Assembly: GCA_002293275.1 (NCBI GenBank)
Contig: DBCX01000010.1
Span: 1 to 11,832 of the forward strand
Source of the DNA: Cyanobacteria bacterium UBA947
GTDB taxonomy: Bacteria; Cyanobacteriota; Vampirovibrionia; Gastranaerophilales; Gastranaerophilaceae
Length of the DNA: 11,832 nucleotides
Reading direction: 5' to 3'
In this document: positions 1 through 7,620 of the stretch, piece by piece
Layout: each line of letters begins with the position of its first letter
How positions within the stretch are numbered: position 1 is the first letter of the stretch
Program-made: the position numbers and the translations under genes
The notes under the pieces: generated by a model
The model's input: the letters and a program-made list of their open reading frames with translations, nothing else
Told to the model about the DNA's origin: nothing
The model's database searches: none

Positions 1-1412
1 CAAGACCGCAAGGTATGGGTTTCCTCGGCGGTATGATGAATTTTATGGGCATGTTCTCGTTTGGCAAGATGTTTGCTGACATGTTCCGCGTCCAACAGAA
101 TTTTTACGGTCAGCAGATTTCACTGCCCGGCCGCCACACCGTTGAAAGAATTGATATCCATTCACGCGGGCACGGCGGCGAGGATGACAAAAAAGACAGC
201 ATTGACGCAAATGTTGACCAGGGCAAGCTGACCGCGACGATTAAGCTGATTGAAGCGTCAGAAAACAAAGAAGCATTGGATACAATATTGAAAGAAACAT
301 CCAACGATATTACAACCGACAACAAGGTGCAAGAGGCACTCAAAAAGAGAACCGAAGAAATAAACCAGCGCAGTGATGCCTCAAATCCTGCCAGCGGCGG
401 CACAGGCGGCACAGAAGGTAAAGACGGCGGCGGTTCAATTGAAGAAAAACCGACCGGCCGAATTACGGAAATAGATAACACCGGAGAAACCGGCAAATCA
501 GAAGAAACCGACGATAAGAACGAAGAGGTGCCGAACAATAAAACTGACAGTATAGAAATGGCCGCGGAGCCGCTTTCTCCTCCGAGTGCAGAACTGCCGG
601 GCAGTAAGAAAGCTGAAGAAGAGGCTGCTGCTGCGGAAGAAGAAGATGCACCTGTTGAAGAAACCGCGGAAAAACCTCCTGCCGCGGAGAAAGAATCTGC
701 GGAAGAAACCAAGAGAGAAGAAATTGAAGAAGAAGCAAAGATAAACAAACCAGGTACTGAAACAAACCCCGTTGCAAACCCGGGCGGCAGCCCTAACGTT
801 CCGGGCTCAAATCCTGTGCCGCCGGCAGACTCAACCTCGCGGACGGAAAGAACACCGGAAGAACAACAAAGAATCGACAGTGAAAAAAACGAGTTGGAAG
901 AATTGCTAAAAGAACAAGATAAGGACTCGTCCGGCGGTTCAAGCAATCGCACGATAATAAACATGTATTTTGTAATTAACCGAACCCTTGGCGGCAGGGA
1001 TTCAACTACCGCTTATAAGGAGTTTGCCGACGGTACTGTTGAAAAAGAGACAACCGACAACGACAATAAGGTAGAAGCTTTAAAAGAACGTTACCCCGAC
1101 GCAATTACCCATGACAGAAGCGAAGGAGACAGATTAAAAGAAAAATATAACGCCCAACTGGCGGCTGCTGAGTCCGGCGATACACCGCCAGCTGATAAAA
1201 CAGAAGGCGGCGGCGATAAGGCAAGACCGGAACCAATCCCGGAAGGCTCCACGCTTGTAGAAGTCGGCGATCAAACCGGCAAAATCTACTATGCGACTGT
1301 GACTTTTAGCGACGGCAAAACGATGAACACTTTCAAAGGCCCGAGAGACAAGGTTATGGAAGAGGCGCACAAAATTATTGAAGCCGGCGGTGCGGTTTAC
1401 GTAGAAAGCTAG
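1..1412 (+). CDS. Unrecognised acidic, low-complexity protein with Met/Phe-rich N-terminus; start uncertain
   Basis: I do not recognise this protein. The first ATG in the window is at 15 (465 residues from there), but the frame stays open back to base 3, so the 5' end may lie outside. From the ATG, residues 1-35 are rich in Met, Phe and Gly and could contact a membrane, though there is no clear signal peptide. Residues about 60-310 are acidic, rich in Glu, Lys, Pro, Gly and Ala, and probably disordered or partly coiled. The C-terminus (about 311-465) looks folded and contains two similar units, one around FADGTVEKE (bases about 1020-1050) and one around FSDGKTMN (bases about 1308-1330), each beginning with beta-type segments and followed by a charged helix. 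It ends 75 bp before der on the same strand. The long open frame on the opposite strand (110-964) is a shadow of the GAA/GAG-rich middle. A structural or surface-associated role is only a guess. Confidence 0.7.
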   Translation, partial: RPQGMGFLGGMMNFMGMFSFGKMFADMFRVQQNFYGQQISLPGRHTVERIDIHSRGHGGEDDKKDSIDANVDQGKLTATIKLIEASENKEALDTILKETSNDITTDNKVQEALKKRTEEINQRSDASNPASGGTGGTEGKDGGGSIEEKPTGRITEIDNTGETGKSEETDDKNEEVPNNKTDSIEMAAEPLSPPSAELPGSKKAEEEAAAAEEEDAPVEETAEKPPAAEKESAEETKREEIEEEAKINKPGTETNPVANPGGSPNVPGSNPVPPADSTSRTERTPEEQQRIDSEKNELEELLKEQDKDSSGGSSNRTIINMYFVINRTLGGRDSTTAYKEFADGTVEKETTDNDNKVEALKERYPDAITHDRSEGDRLKEKYNAQLAAAESGDTPPADKTEGGGDKARPEPIPEGSTLVEVGDQTGKIYYATVTFSDGKTMNTFKGPRDKVMEEAHKIIEAGGAVYVES

Positions 1413-1487
1413 CTGCACGCATGTGCTGCCCGTACCGGCTTGCAAGGGCAAATCGGCGCGCCGGTTATTTTATGCTACAATTAACTA
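1413..1487 (+). other. Gap before der: weak inverted repeat, possible terminator
   Basis: This 75-bp gap holds ACCGGC (1434-1439) and its exact reverse complement GCCGGT (1460-1465), separated by 20 bases and followed by TATTTTAT. It could be a weak terminator for the upstream gene. The loop is long and the T-tract short, so this is tentative. The der promoter sits immediately downstream. Confidence 0.25.
1474..1481 (+). promoter_or_regulatory. Predicted extended -10 promoter of der (leaderless arrangement)
   Basis: TGCTACAAT, read from T1473, matches an extended -10 box (TG-N-TACAAT). The hexamer ends at 1481, leaving six bases before the ATG at 1488, so transcription would start on or beside the A of the start codon. 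No Shine-Dalgarno sequence precedes the ATG and no good -35 box lies 16-18 bp upstream. recJ and the first ABC permease have the same arrangement, which supports this call. Confidence 0.6.
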
Positions 1488-2810
1488 ATGGAACGTAAAC
1501 CGATAGTTGCGATAGTAGGCCGGCCAAATGTGGGCAAATCCACGTTTGTCAACCGTCTTGCGGGTGCCAGAAACTCAATTGTTGACGATATGCCGGGCGT
1601 CACGCGCGACCGGATTTATTTTGATGTCGAGTGGCAGGGCAAGTGCTTTACCGTGATTGATACCGGCGGGATTATCCCGGGTGACGAAGACGATATAATG
1701 ATTTCCATATTTGATCAGGCCGCGATCGCCTGCGAGGAGGCTGATAAAATTATTTTTCTTGTTGACGGCAAAGAGGGCGTTAATCCGATTGACTCCGATA
1801 TTGCAAACATCCTGAGAAAATCGGGCAAACCGGTGATTTTGGCGGTGAACAAGATTGACAACCCGCAGTCGGCTGCAGCGGCAAGCGAGTTTTACGCGCT
1901 GTCGCTTGGCGAACCGCACGGCCTGTCAGCACTGCACGGTACAGGCGGGGTTGGGGATTTGCTCGATGTGATTACAGAAGATTTTGCGGTTTGTGATGCG
2001 CAGGCCGATTCTGCGATAAAAATCGCCATCGTCGGCCGCCCGAACGCCGGCAAATCCTCTATCATCAACTCGCTGCTTGGCGAAAACAGAGTGATTGTAT
2101 CGGATGTTTCCGGCACAACCCGCGACAGTATTGACTCGCGGCTGACACACAACGGGCAGGAGTTTGTCATCATTGATACCGCCGGAATCAGAAAAAAAGC
2201 CCGCGTTGATTACGGGGTGGAAAAATTCGCCGTTGACCGCGCGATACGCTCGATTCGCGATTGCGATGTGGCGGTTTTGGTTGTTGACGCGACAGAGGGC
2301 CTGTCCGATCAGGACAAAAAAATTGCCTCAATCATAACCGAGGCCGGAAAATGTATCGTTATCGCCGTGAACAAGTGGGATTTGGTTGAATCCAAATCAC
2401 CTGCGACTTTGACGCAATTTGAAAAAGAATTCCGTGCGCAGGCGCCGTTTTTGCAGTACGCGCCGGTGATTTTTATCAGCGCGGTGACAAAACAGCGGCT
2501 GAACAAGATTTTTGAGCGCGCGGCCGAGGTCTTTGAGCAAGCCAACAAGCGCGTCTCAACAGGGCTTTTGAACAAGGTGGTCAAAGAGGCCTATATGCTC
2601 AACCCACCGCAATCACACAAGGGCAAGCGGCTCAAGCTGTTCTATGCGACGCAATTCGGCGTTGCGCCGCCGCACTTTGTCGTGTTTGCGAACAACTCGG
2701 ATTTGATGAAAGACAATTACAAGCGCTATCTGGAAAACAAGCTGCGTGAGGCGTTCGGGTTTTTTGGTACACCGATTCGGATTTCGGTCAGAGAACGCTC
2801 CGAAAAATAA
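1488..2810 (+). CDS. der: Ribosome assembly GTPase Der (EngA)
   Basis: Der is an essential GTPase with two tandem G domains that acts in maturation of the 50S ribosomal subunit in the cytoplasm. All motifs are present. Domain 1 has GRPNVGKST (residues 11-19), DTGG (58-61) and NKID (121-124). Domain 2 has GRPNAGKSS (183-191), DTAG (230-233) and NKWD (295-298). A KH-like C-terminal domain follows from about residue 355, with the usual LKLFYATQ segment. At 440 residues the length is normal for the family. The start is well fixed: MERKPIVAIVGRPNVGKST begins only a few residues before the first P-loop, as in other Der proteins. There is no Shine-Dalgarno sequence, and a promoter element ends six bases before the ATG, so the mRNA is probably leaderless. 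The stop codon is followed one base later by a palindromic repeat. Confidence 0.97.
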   Translation: MERKPIVAIVGRPNVGKSTFVNRLAGARNSIVDDMPGVTRDRIYFDVEWQGKCFTVIDTGGIIPGDEDDIMISIFDQAAIACEEADKIIFLVDGKEGVNPIDSDIANILRKSGKPVILAVNKIDNPQSAAAASEFYALSLGEPHGLSALHGTGGVGDLLDVITEDFAVCDAQADSAIKIAIVGRPNAGKSSIINSLLGENRVIVSDVSGTTRDSIDSRLTHNGQEFVIIDTAGIRKKARVDYGVEKFAVDRAIRSIRDCDVAVLVVDATEGLSDQDKKIASIITEAGKCIVIAVNKWDLVESKSPATLTQFEKEFRAQAPFLQYAPVIFISAVTKQRLNKIFERAAEVFEQANKRVSTGLLNKVVKEAYMLNPPQSHKGKRLKLFYATQFGVAPPHFVVFANNSDLMKDNYKRYLENKLREAFGFFGTPIRISVRERSEK

Positions 2811-2811
2811 T

Positions 2812-2885
2812 ATGTCATTGCGAACGCAGCGACGCAATCCAGTCTGGATTGCCGCGTCGGACTAACGTCCTCCTCGCAATGACAT
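2812..2885. repeat. Palindromic dispersed repeat (CATTGCGA...TCGCAATG type) between convergent genes
   Basis: The element begins with ATGTCATTGCGA (2812-2823) and ends with its exact reverse complement TCGCAATGACAT (2874-2885). Inside is a second perfect stem, GCAATCCAG (2834-2842) and CTGGATTGC (2844-2852), with partial pairing between GCGAC and GTCG around it. From memory, closely similar elements (CATTGCGAg...GCAATCCAG...CTGGATTGC...CTCGCAATGAC) are scattered in high copy through many unrelated bacterial genomes. It fills almost the whole gap between the der stop (2810) and the pilin remnant stop (2891). Its RNA would fold into a strong hairpin on either strand, so it may limit read-through between the two convergent genes; there is no T-tract, so it is not a classic terminator. 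Confidence 0.85.
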
Positions 2886-2890
2886 GTTGA

Positions 2891-3487
2891 TTACCAAGGG
2901 TAGTCGTCTTTGATTTTCCAGCCGTCACGCATGATTTTTGCCGCACACAAGCTGCCTTCACCTGTTTTTGAACAGTATGTCAGCAAGATTTCTTCATCAT
3001 CGTATCCAAGCGGCATAATTTTGTTGTCTGCAATACCAAATAAAAACACATCCTTGCCGAAAGTATTAGCTCCTGCAAACCCATCTACATCAACAGTAAC
3101 TTGTATGCTGCCTTTCACGTTATTATTTGCCAAAAGCATGGTCATCCCATCTTGTAATATAAATGTGTACCAATTGTTTGGCTCCGCATAATTTTGACCG
3201 TACGACACTCCGTCTATCCGGTATATATCTCCATCTTTCCAGCAGCCACCGTCAAAGGCGCAGTCTTTTACAATCCGCAGATGCGGCTTTAAAATATCGG
3301 CAACCTGCTGATTTTGACCTTTGAAGTCCTCTGCATTCACAGTAATCCATTTATTCGTGTCACCGTGCTCGCTTTGTGCAAGCAATACAGCGTTTGTTAA
3401 AATATTATACGCCTTTTTAAGCTTCGTAACAGTAGCTTGTTTTTGATAATTTGTGACCAGGCCGGGCATCGTCAGCGCCGCAACAAT
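2891..3487 (-). pseudogene. Type IV pilin/pseudopilin-like protein lacking its N-terminus
   Basis: The reading frame encodes the body of a minor pilin or type II secretion pseudopilin. It starts inside the conserved N-terminal helix, at IVAALTMPGLVTNYQKQ, and continues with TKLKKAYNILTNAVLLAQ, a form I associate with the large pseudopilin families of Gastranaerophilales. The C-terminal body has paired cysteines (DCAFDGGC and YCSKTGEGSLC) that may form disulfides. What is missing is the basic leader, the prepilin peptidase site and the first hydrophobic turn (usually like GFTLAEVLITLGIIG). Bases 3488-3526, which would supply an ATG and about 13 residues, are the antisense of an XRE regulator fragment and encode nothing pilin-like. 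Without the leader and cleavage site the product could not be processed as a pilin, so I call it a 5'-truncated gene. The junction could also be an assembly error. Confidence 0.75.
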
Positions 3488-3593
3488 CAGCCGGCTGGAA
3501 CAAGCGGCAGGGGATATTACGTTCACTTCGTTTTATAAAATTGCCCGTGCGCTGGAAATAAATTTGGGCGATATTTTGGATTTTAGGCTATAA
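3486..3593 (+). pseudogene. C-terminal half of an XRE-family helix-turn-helix regulator
   Basis: Bases 3486-3593 translate to a 35-residue tail that begins ISRLEQAAGDITFTSFYK, continues IARALEINLGDILDFRL and ends at TAA. It closely matches the second half of an HTH_3/Cro-C1 domain: the end of the recognition helix (ISRLEQ), helix 4 (FTSFYKIARAL) and the closing INLGDILDF. The first half of the domain, with the start codon and helices 1-2, is absent. Upstream the frame runs only into antisense pilin sequence and meets a stop at 3447-3449. The stop codon overlaps the end of recJ on the opposite strand by 11 bp. No ribosome binding site or promoter precedes it. A nearby GTG at 3453 would give a hybrid peptide and is not credible as a start. 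Confidence 0.7.
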
Positions 3594-5895
3594 ATGTTTC
3601 CACAGGGTCTTGCATCAGGCTTTTTTGGAACGCCTCGCACTCGTCTATTAAATCAAGCAGCCCGGCGTAGTGCTTGTTGTGCAGCACGCCCGCCAAATCA
3701 ACACCCTCGTTGTAACTGATTTTGCAGGTGTTTGGGGTTTTGTCCAACATTTTTATAAGCCCGATTTCCTCAAAAATCTTGAACAGCGTATTGAACACGG
3801 CGTAGGATTTGCCCAAAAAGCCTGCGCAGCGGCAGAGCTCGACCGTGCCGCCCGTGTTGTTGTGGGCGTATTTCAGCATACCGGCCGCGGTTTTGAGGAA
3901 CTCTTTTTCGTCAAAGATACGCGGTTTGTACGGGAAAAAATGCAGTGCCGGCGCTTTTGAGGCAATAGCCGCAAAGGTTTCGCGGTCAGCCGGGTAATCA
4001 AAAAACATCAACGCATCACAATTTGGGATGTTGTCGCGGTTAACGACCTTTGATTTTAGCGCAGGCGGCAACGAATCCACAATCCCTTTGTTCTCGGCAA
4101 AAACACTGATGTTTAGTTTGGAAGTCTTGACATAGTCTTCCACCTGCGGCATGATACCGGTTTTTTTGCGGTGGTCGTGGACTTTCACCGTTGGCGTACC
4201 GTCTTCTTCCGTCAGGCAGTCGCTTTGGATGTCTTTTATTTGAAGCTGCAAAGTCGTTGTGCCGTTCCATTCGTTTGCGTCCGGACAAAACGCCAAATCC
4301 AGCGTATCGCCTTTGACAAGCGCGATATCACCCTCTTTAAACCTGATACATTGAAACTCGCGCCCTCCTTGTGTGCAGACAAGTTTGAGCGTTTTTTTGT
4401 CTTCGCCTTGCAGTTTTTTTTCTTTTACGACAAGATTTTTTAGCGCGAAAACCGGCTCCGGGTTACCCATCCCGAACGGTTCAAGTTTGGAGATTTCGTC
4501 AATCATTGTTATGTCAATTTCGTCCGGCATCAGCTCCAAATCAATGTCCAAAAACGGCGTGGCCTCTTGGCCCTGGAGGATATCGGATATGGTTTTGTTC
4601 AGGGTTTGTTTAACTTTTTCAAACGGCGTTTGGTCCGTGTCAAACAAAAAGCCGCCGGCCATTGAGTGTCCGCCGCCGGTGAGGATATCCGCGTGCGAGC
4701 TTATGACTTCGTGGATTTGAACGCCCGCAGCCGAACGCGCAGAGCAGGTGATTTTGTTTGTCTCCTCGCCGCAGGTCATCACAAACGCGGGTTTGTTGTA
4801 TTTTTTGGCGAGTCTGCCGGCGATAAGCCCGACCACACCCCCGTGCCATTCGGGGTTGAACAGGATTATCGCGGGTGCAGCCTTATCCTGCGCGGTTAAT
4901 GAGGCCTCAGCCTGTTTGAAAGCGGTTTCTTCCAGCGATTTACGCACATTGTTGAGTTCATCAAGCGTTTGCGCAGCAACTTTGAGCTCTTTTTTGTTGT
5001 CCGAAATCAGCAGTTTGAGCGCCGTACCTGCCGCATCAACCCGTCCTGTCGCGTTGATTCTCGGTGCAATCTTGAACCCGACATTTGTCGCCTTGACCTC
5101 GCCATCGTGCTTTGCGACCTTCAAAAGCTCGTCCAGCCCCGGATTTTTGCGAATCAATCGGAGCCCGCGCGCGGCAAAATATCTGTTTTCGCCAAGCAGC
5201 GGTACCATATCGGCGATTGTGCCCACCGCAACCAGCGGCAAAAGCTCGGGGATAATTTCTGTACGCTGCGAAAGCAGCGCCTGCGCGAGTTTGAACGCGA
5301 CACCGACACCTGCAAGGTAGGTCAGGTGCGTTATTTGCTTTGCGGTGAGTTTTGAATCAAGCGCATCGGGCGCTTTCGGGTTAATTATCCCGAAGGCTTG
5401 CGGCAACTCGCCCGGCGCCTCGTGGTGGTCGGTGATAATTGTGTCTATCTTGAAACTGTTCAAAAATTTGACTTCTTCAACATCAGTAATCCCGCAATCA
5501 ACCGTTATAACAAGTTTTGGCTTGACTGTTGTCATCAAATTCACAATCGTTTTTGTGTTCAGCCCGTGGCTTTCTTTTTCGCGGTCGGGCAGGTAGTAGT
5601 CAACGTTTGCGCCAAGCGCGGTGAGCGTTTTGTACAGCACGGCGGTCGCTGTCACGCCGTCCGCGTCAAAATCGCCGTAGATAAGAATTTTTTCGTTGTT
5701 CTTGACGGCAGAATCAATGCGGGCAGTGCATTTTGCCATATCGGTAAAAACGTTCGGATCGGAAAGCTTCATCTCCAGCGGGTTGAGAAACTCTTTTATC
5801 TCGGCCTTGGTTTTTAGCCCGCGCGACACCAGCAGCATATCGAGCAGATTTGCGCCTGACCCGCGTTTATTTACCTCCCGCCACATCCTTTTCAT
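3583..5895 (-). CDS. recJ: Single-stranded-DNA-specific exonuclease RecJ
   Basis: RecJ degrades single-stranded DNA 5' to 3' in recombination, mismatch and base-excision repair. The DHH core is intact: DFDADG (residues 75-80), VDCG (132-135), TDHHE (155-159) and GTIADMVPL (225-233), which supply the metal ligands. RINATGR (279-285) follows, then the DHHA1 domain with WHGGVVG (350-356), CSARS (384-388) and GGGHSMAGG (407-415), then an OB-fold region at about 445-560. A further 200 or so residues form a C-terminal extension I cannot assign; such extensions are common in RecJ outside Proteobacteria. The total of 770 residues is on the long side. The ATG at 5895 gives MKRMWREV, a normal RecJ start with the early Trp; a second ATG lies three codons in. 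No Shine-Dalgarno sequence is seen. It is divergent from the DHH gene at 5962, and its 3' end overlaps the regulator remnant. Confidence 0.96.
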   Translation of the reverse strand: MKRMWREVNKRGSGANLLDMLLVSRGLKTKAEIKEFLNPLEMKLSDPNVFTDMAKCTARIDSAVKNNEKILIYGDFDADGVTATAVLYKTLTALGANVDYYLPDREKESHGLNTKTIVNLMTTVKPKLVITVDCGITDVEEVKFLNSFKIDTIITDHHEAPGELPQAFGIINPKAPDALDSKLTAKQITHLTYLAGVGVAFKLAQALLSQRTEIIPELLPLVAVGTIADMVPLLGENRYFAARGLRLIRKNPGLDELLKVAKHDGEVKATNVGFKIAPRINATGRVDAAGTALKLLISDNKKELKVAAQTLDELNNVRKSLEETAFKQAEASLTAQDKAAPAIILFNPEWHGGVVGLIAGRLAKKYNKPAFVMTCGEETNKITCSARSAAGVQIHEVISSHADILTGGGHSMAGGFLFDTDQTPFEKVKQTLNKTISDILQGQEATPFLDIDLELMPDEIDITMIDEISKLEPFGMGNPEPVFALKNLVVKEKKLQGEDKKTLKLVCTQGGREFQCIRFKEGDIALVKGDTLDLAFCPDANEWNGTTTLQLQIKDIQSDCLTEEDGTPTVKVHDHRKKTGIMPQVEDYVKTSKLNISVFAENKGIVDSLPPALKSKVVNRDNIPNCDALMFFDYPADRETFAAIASKAPALHFFPYKPRIFDEKEFLKTAAGMLKYAHNNTGGTVELCRCAGFLGKSYAVFNTLFKIFEEIGLIKMLDKTPNTCKISYNEGVDLAGVLHNKHYAGLLDLIDECEAFQKSLMQDPVETFIA

Positions 5896-5902
5896 ATAAA
5901 CT

Positions 5903-5931
5903 ATTGTAACAGAAATCTTTCAAGGCGGCAA
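5903..5931 (-). promoter_or_regulatory. Predicted promoter of recJ (leaderless arrangement)
   Basis: On the minus strand TGTTACAAT lies at 5911-5903, an extended -10 box. Seven bases separate its end from the ATG at 5895. A possible -35 box, TTGCCG (5931-5926), is exactly 17 bp upstream of TACAAT. Transcription would start at or within a base of the start codon, and there is no Shine-Dalgarno sequence. The divergent gene on the plus strand has no comparable element in this 66-bp gap. Confidence 0.6.
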
Positions 5932-5961
5932 CAAATTCTTTTTACGGACGTTAAAGCGGTC

Positions 5962-7620
5962 ATGAATGTTCGTCCGATTGGTTACAGTCTGCCGGTTTGC
6001 AACACCGGCCAAAAGCGCGCAGCTTTGCGCGCCGGCGATGCTGTCGCATTCCGCGGTGGTGTAAACGTGTCACCAGCAGATGTTATGGACACTATTTTGA
6101 AATACGAGGACTTCAACCACGGCAGCAGAGCGGCTTTGCGGATGGTTGATGTTATAGATAACATCGCGGGCGAGCTTGAATCACCGCAAAACCAAAATAT
6201 TCTGCTTGTCGGACACTGCAAACCCGACGGGGACACGATAGGCAGCGTTTTGGCGATGAAAGCCGCACTTGCGTTGAAATTTCCTGACAAAAACGTCGTC
6301 TGCGCGATAGATGACAAGATTCCGGGGCTTTTCAGGAACAAGCTGCCCGGCATAAACGATAACATGAAAAATGCCGATCAAATTCAAGGTCAAAACTTTG
6401 ATTTGGTTGTGATGATGGATATCCCGACGCCAAAACGTTTCACAGGCCGGTTTAAGGACCAGATTGAATCCGCGGACAAGGTGATTTATATTGACCATCA
6501 CACATACAGGCCGCAAGAATGGGACGCGGCAAAGGGTTTGACAGGTGTTGATATGGGCAAAATCCACGAAAGCAATCTTGATTTGGTGGCAGAGCTCGTA
6601 CCGGCAGCCACCGAGCTTGTCGCGGTTGTCAGCTCAAAGATTCTGCCGGAAATTTTAGGCAGCGGCACGCTCAAAACCACCGATTTGACATCCGAGCAAA
6701 GACAACATATTGACGAGTTTGTCGCAGGTACGGTAACCGGCATGGCAACTGATACCGGCGGGTTCAAAAGACGGGCCAATCTGATGCCCGAGCACATGAG
6801 CCTGCCCGAAAAAGACCGGCCGGACTTCAAACCGGAGCTGCTCGCCGGGTGGTTGATGCAGCTAACACCAAAGATTACAAGAGACTGGCTGCGTGATGTG
6901 ATTTCATACAACATCCCCGATATAAAAAGCGAGGGTCTGAACCGGTCAGCGCGCGATATAATGGTTGCAGCATCGCTTGACGGCGCGTTTGTCAGAGAGG
7001 ATTTGGGGCTCGGGATTGTCAGCGTGGATTACGACAAGATTAAAGAAATTCTTGATATAGCAAAAGAAAGCGACCCTGAGACGACGATTTTGGATGTGCA
7101 AAACTCGTTTAAATATTCGGATGTGTTGAATATGCTCCGCGACCCCGGATGCTGCAACCAGTCGATGGAGAGCGTATATTACAAGTCACATCACGACAAC
7201 TCGCGGATTACAGCGCTTATCTGTCAGGACAAAAAAGCCGGTGAACCTGACGACAGGTCAGACGCAGCAACGCAAGACAACCTGCGGTTGTCGTTCAGAA
7301 GCCGGTCCGGTACGATTTGGGCAGAGCTGTTGGCGAACCTGTTTGGCGGCGGCGGTCATGGCTGCGCGGCCGGCGCAACATTCAACCTGCCGGAGATTGA
7401 CAGCAATACAAAACTCGCCGTCAAAATCAACGGCGAAATTGAGAACTGCCCTTCTGTTATTTTACAAACCCTGAAACAAAACCGCGAAATTAATAACAAA
7501 AATCTGCCAAACGCAACACCGATTGAAGTAGTAAAATCAGACACCGGCAAAACCGTGTCCGAAATCATACAAAGCCTCACCGCCGCAATCCGCAGGGACG
7601 AATATTCCGCGCAGAAATAA
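5962..7620 (+). CDS. Long DHH/DHHA1 phosphoesterase, NrnA-like (oligoribonuclease / pAp phosphatase family)
   Basis: NrnA-type enzymes degrade short oligonucleotides and, in many members, dephosphorylate pAp; the exact substrate here cannot be read from sequence. Motifs are complete: HCKPDGD (residues 85-91), a conserved Asp in MMDIP (153), IDHH (177-180), DTGGF (264-268) and the DHHA1 signature GGGGHGCAAG (462-471) after RLSFRSR (442-448). At 552 residues it is much longer than usual NrnA (about 310-340). The extra length is an N-terminal extension of about 75 residues, material between about 185 and 260, a middle insertion around 270-440 and about 80 residues at the C-terminus. The first 35 residues are polar and low in complexity and end in VAFRGG. 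The start ATG at 5962 is the only one before the DHH core apart from codons 42 and 61; no Shine-Dalgarno sequence or clear -10 box is seen. It is divergent from recJ and ends directly against the second permease gene. Confidence 0.88.
   Translation: MNVRPIGYSLPVCNTGQKRAALRAGDAVAFRGGVNVSPADVMDTILKYEDFNHGSRAALRMVDVIDNIAGELESPQNQNILLVGHCKPDGDTIGSVLAMKAALALKFPDKNVVCAIDDKIPGLFRNKLPGINDNMKNADQIQGQNFDLVVMMDIPTPKRFTGRFKDQIESADKVIYIDHHTYRPQEWDAAKGLTGVDMGKIHESNLDLVAELVPAATELVAVVSSKILPEILGSGTLKTTDLTSEQRQHIDEFVAGTVTGMATDTGGFKRRANLMPEHMSLPEKDRPDFKPELLAGWLMQLTPKITRDWLRDVISYNIPDIKSEGLNRSARDIMVAASLDGAFVREDLGLGIVSVDYDKIKEILDIAKESDPETTILDVQNSFKYSDVLNMLRDPGCCNQSMESVYYKSHHDNSRITALICQDKKAGEPDDRSDAATQDNLRLSFRSRSGTIWAELLANLFGGGGHGCAAGATFNLPEIDSNTKLAVKINGEIENCPSVILQTLKQNREINNKNLPNATPIEVVKSDTGKTVSEIIQSLTAAIRRDEYSAQK

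Noticed and set aside
110..964. A 284-residue open frame on the minus strand inside the first gene
   Set aside because: It is rich in Ser, Leu and Val because it is the antisense of GAA/GAG-rich acidic coding sequence. It has no recognisable domain and lies wholly inside a more credible gene.
3488..3526. ATG at 3526 as the true start of the pilin-like gene
   Set aside because: The residues it adds are the antisense of the XRE regulator fragment and lack the prepilin leader and cleavage site, so the ATG is accidental.
3453..3593. A short plus-strand gene starting at GTG 3453 and including the XRE tail
   Set aside because: Its first eleven codons are antisense pilin sequence, there is no ribosome binding site, and the helix-turn-helix would lack its first half.
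4748..5320. A 190-residue plus-strand open frame opposite recJ
   Set aside because: It is antisense to conserved DHH and DHHA1 coding sequence of RecJ and has no recognisable domain or ribosome binding site.
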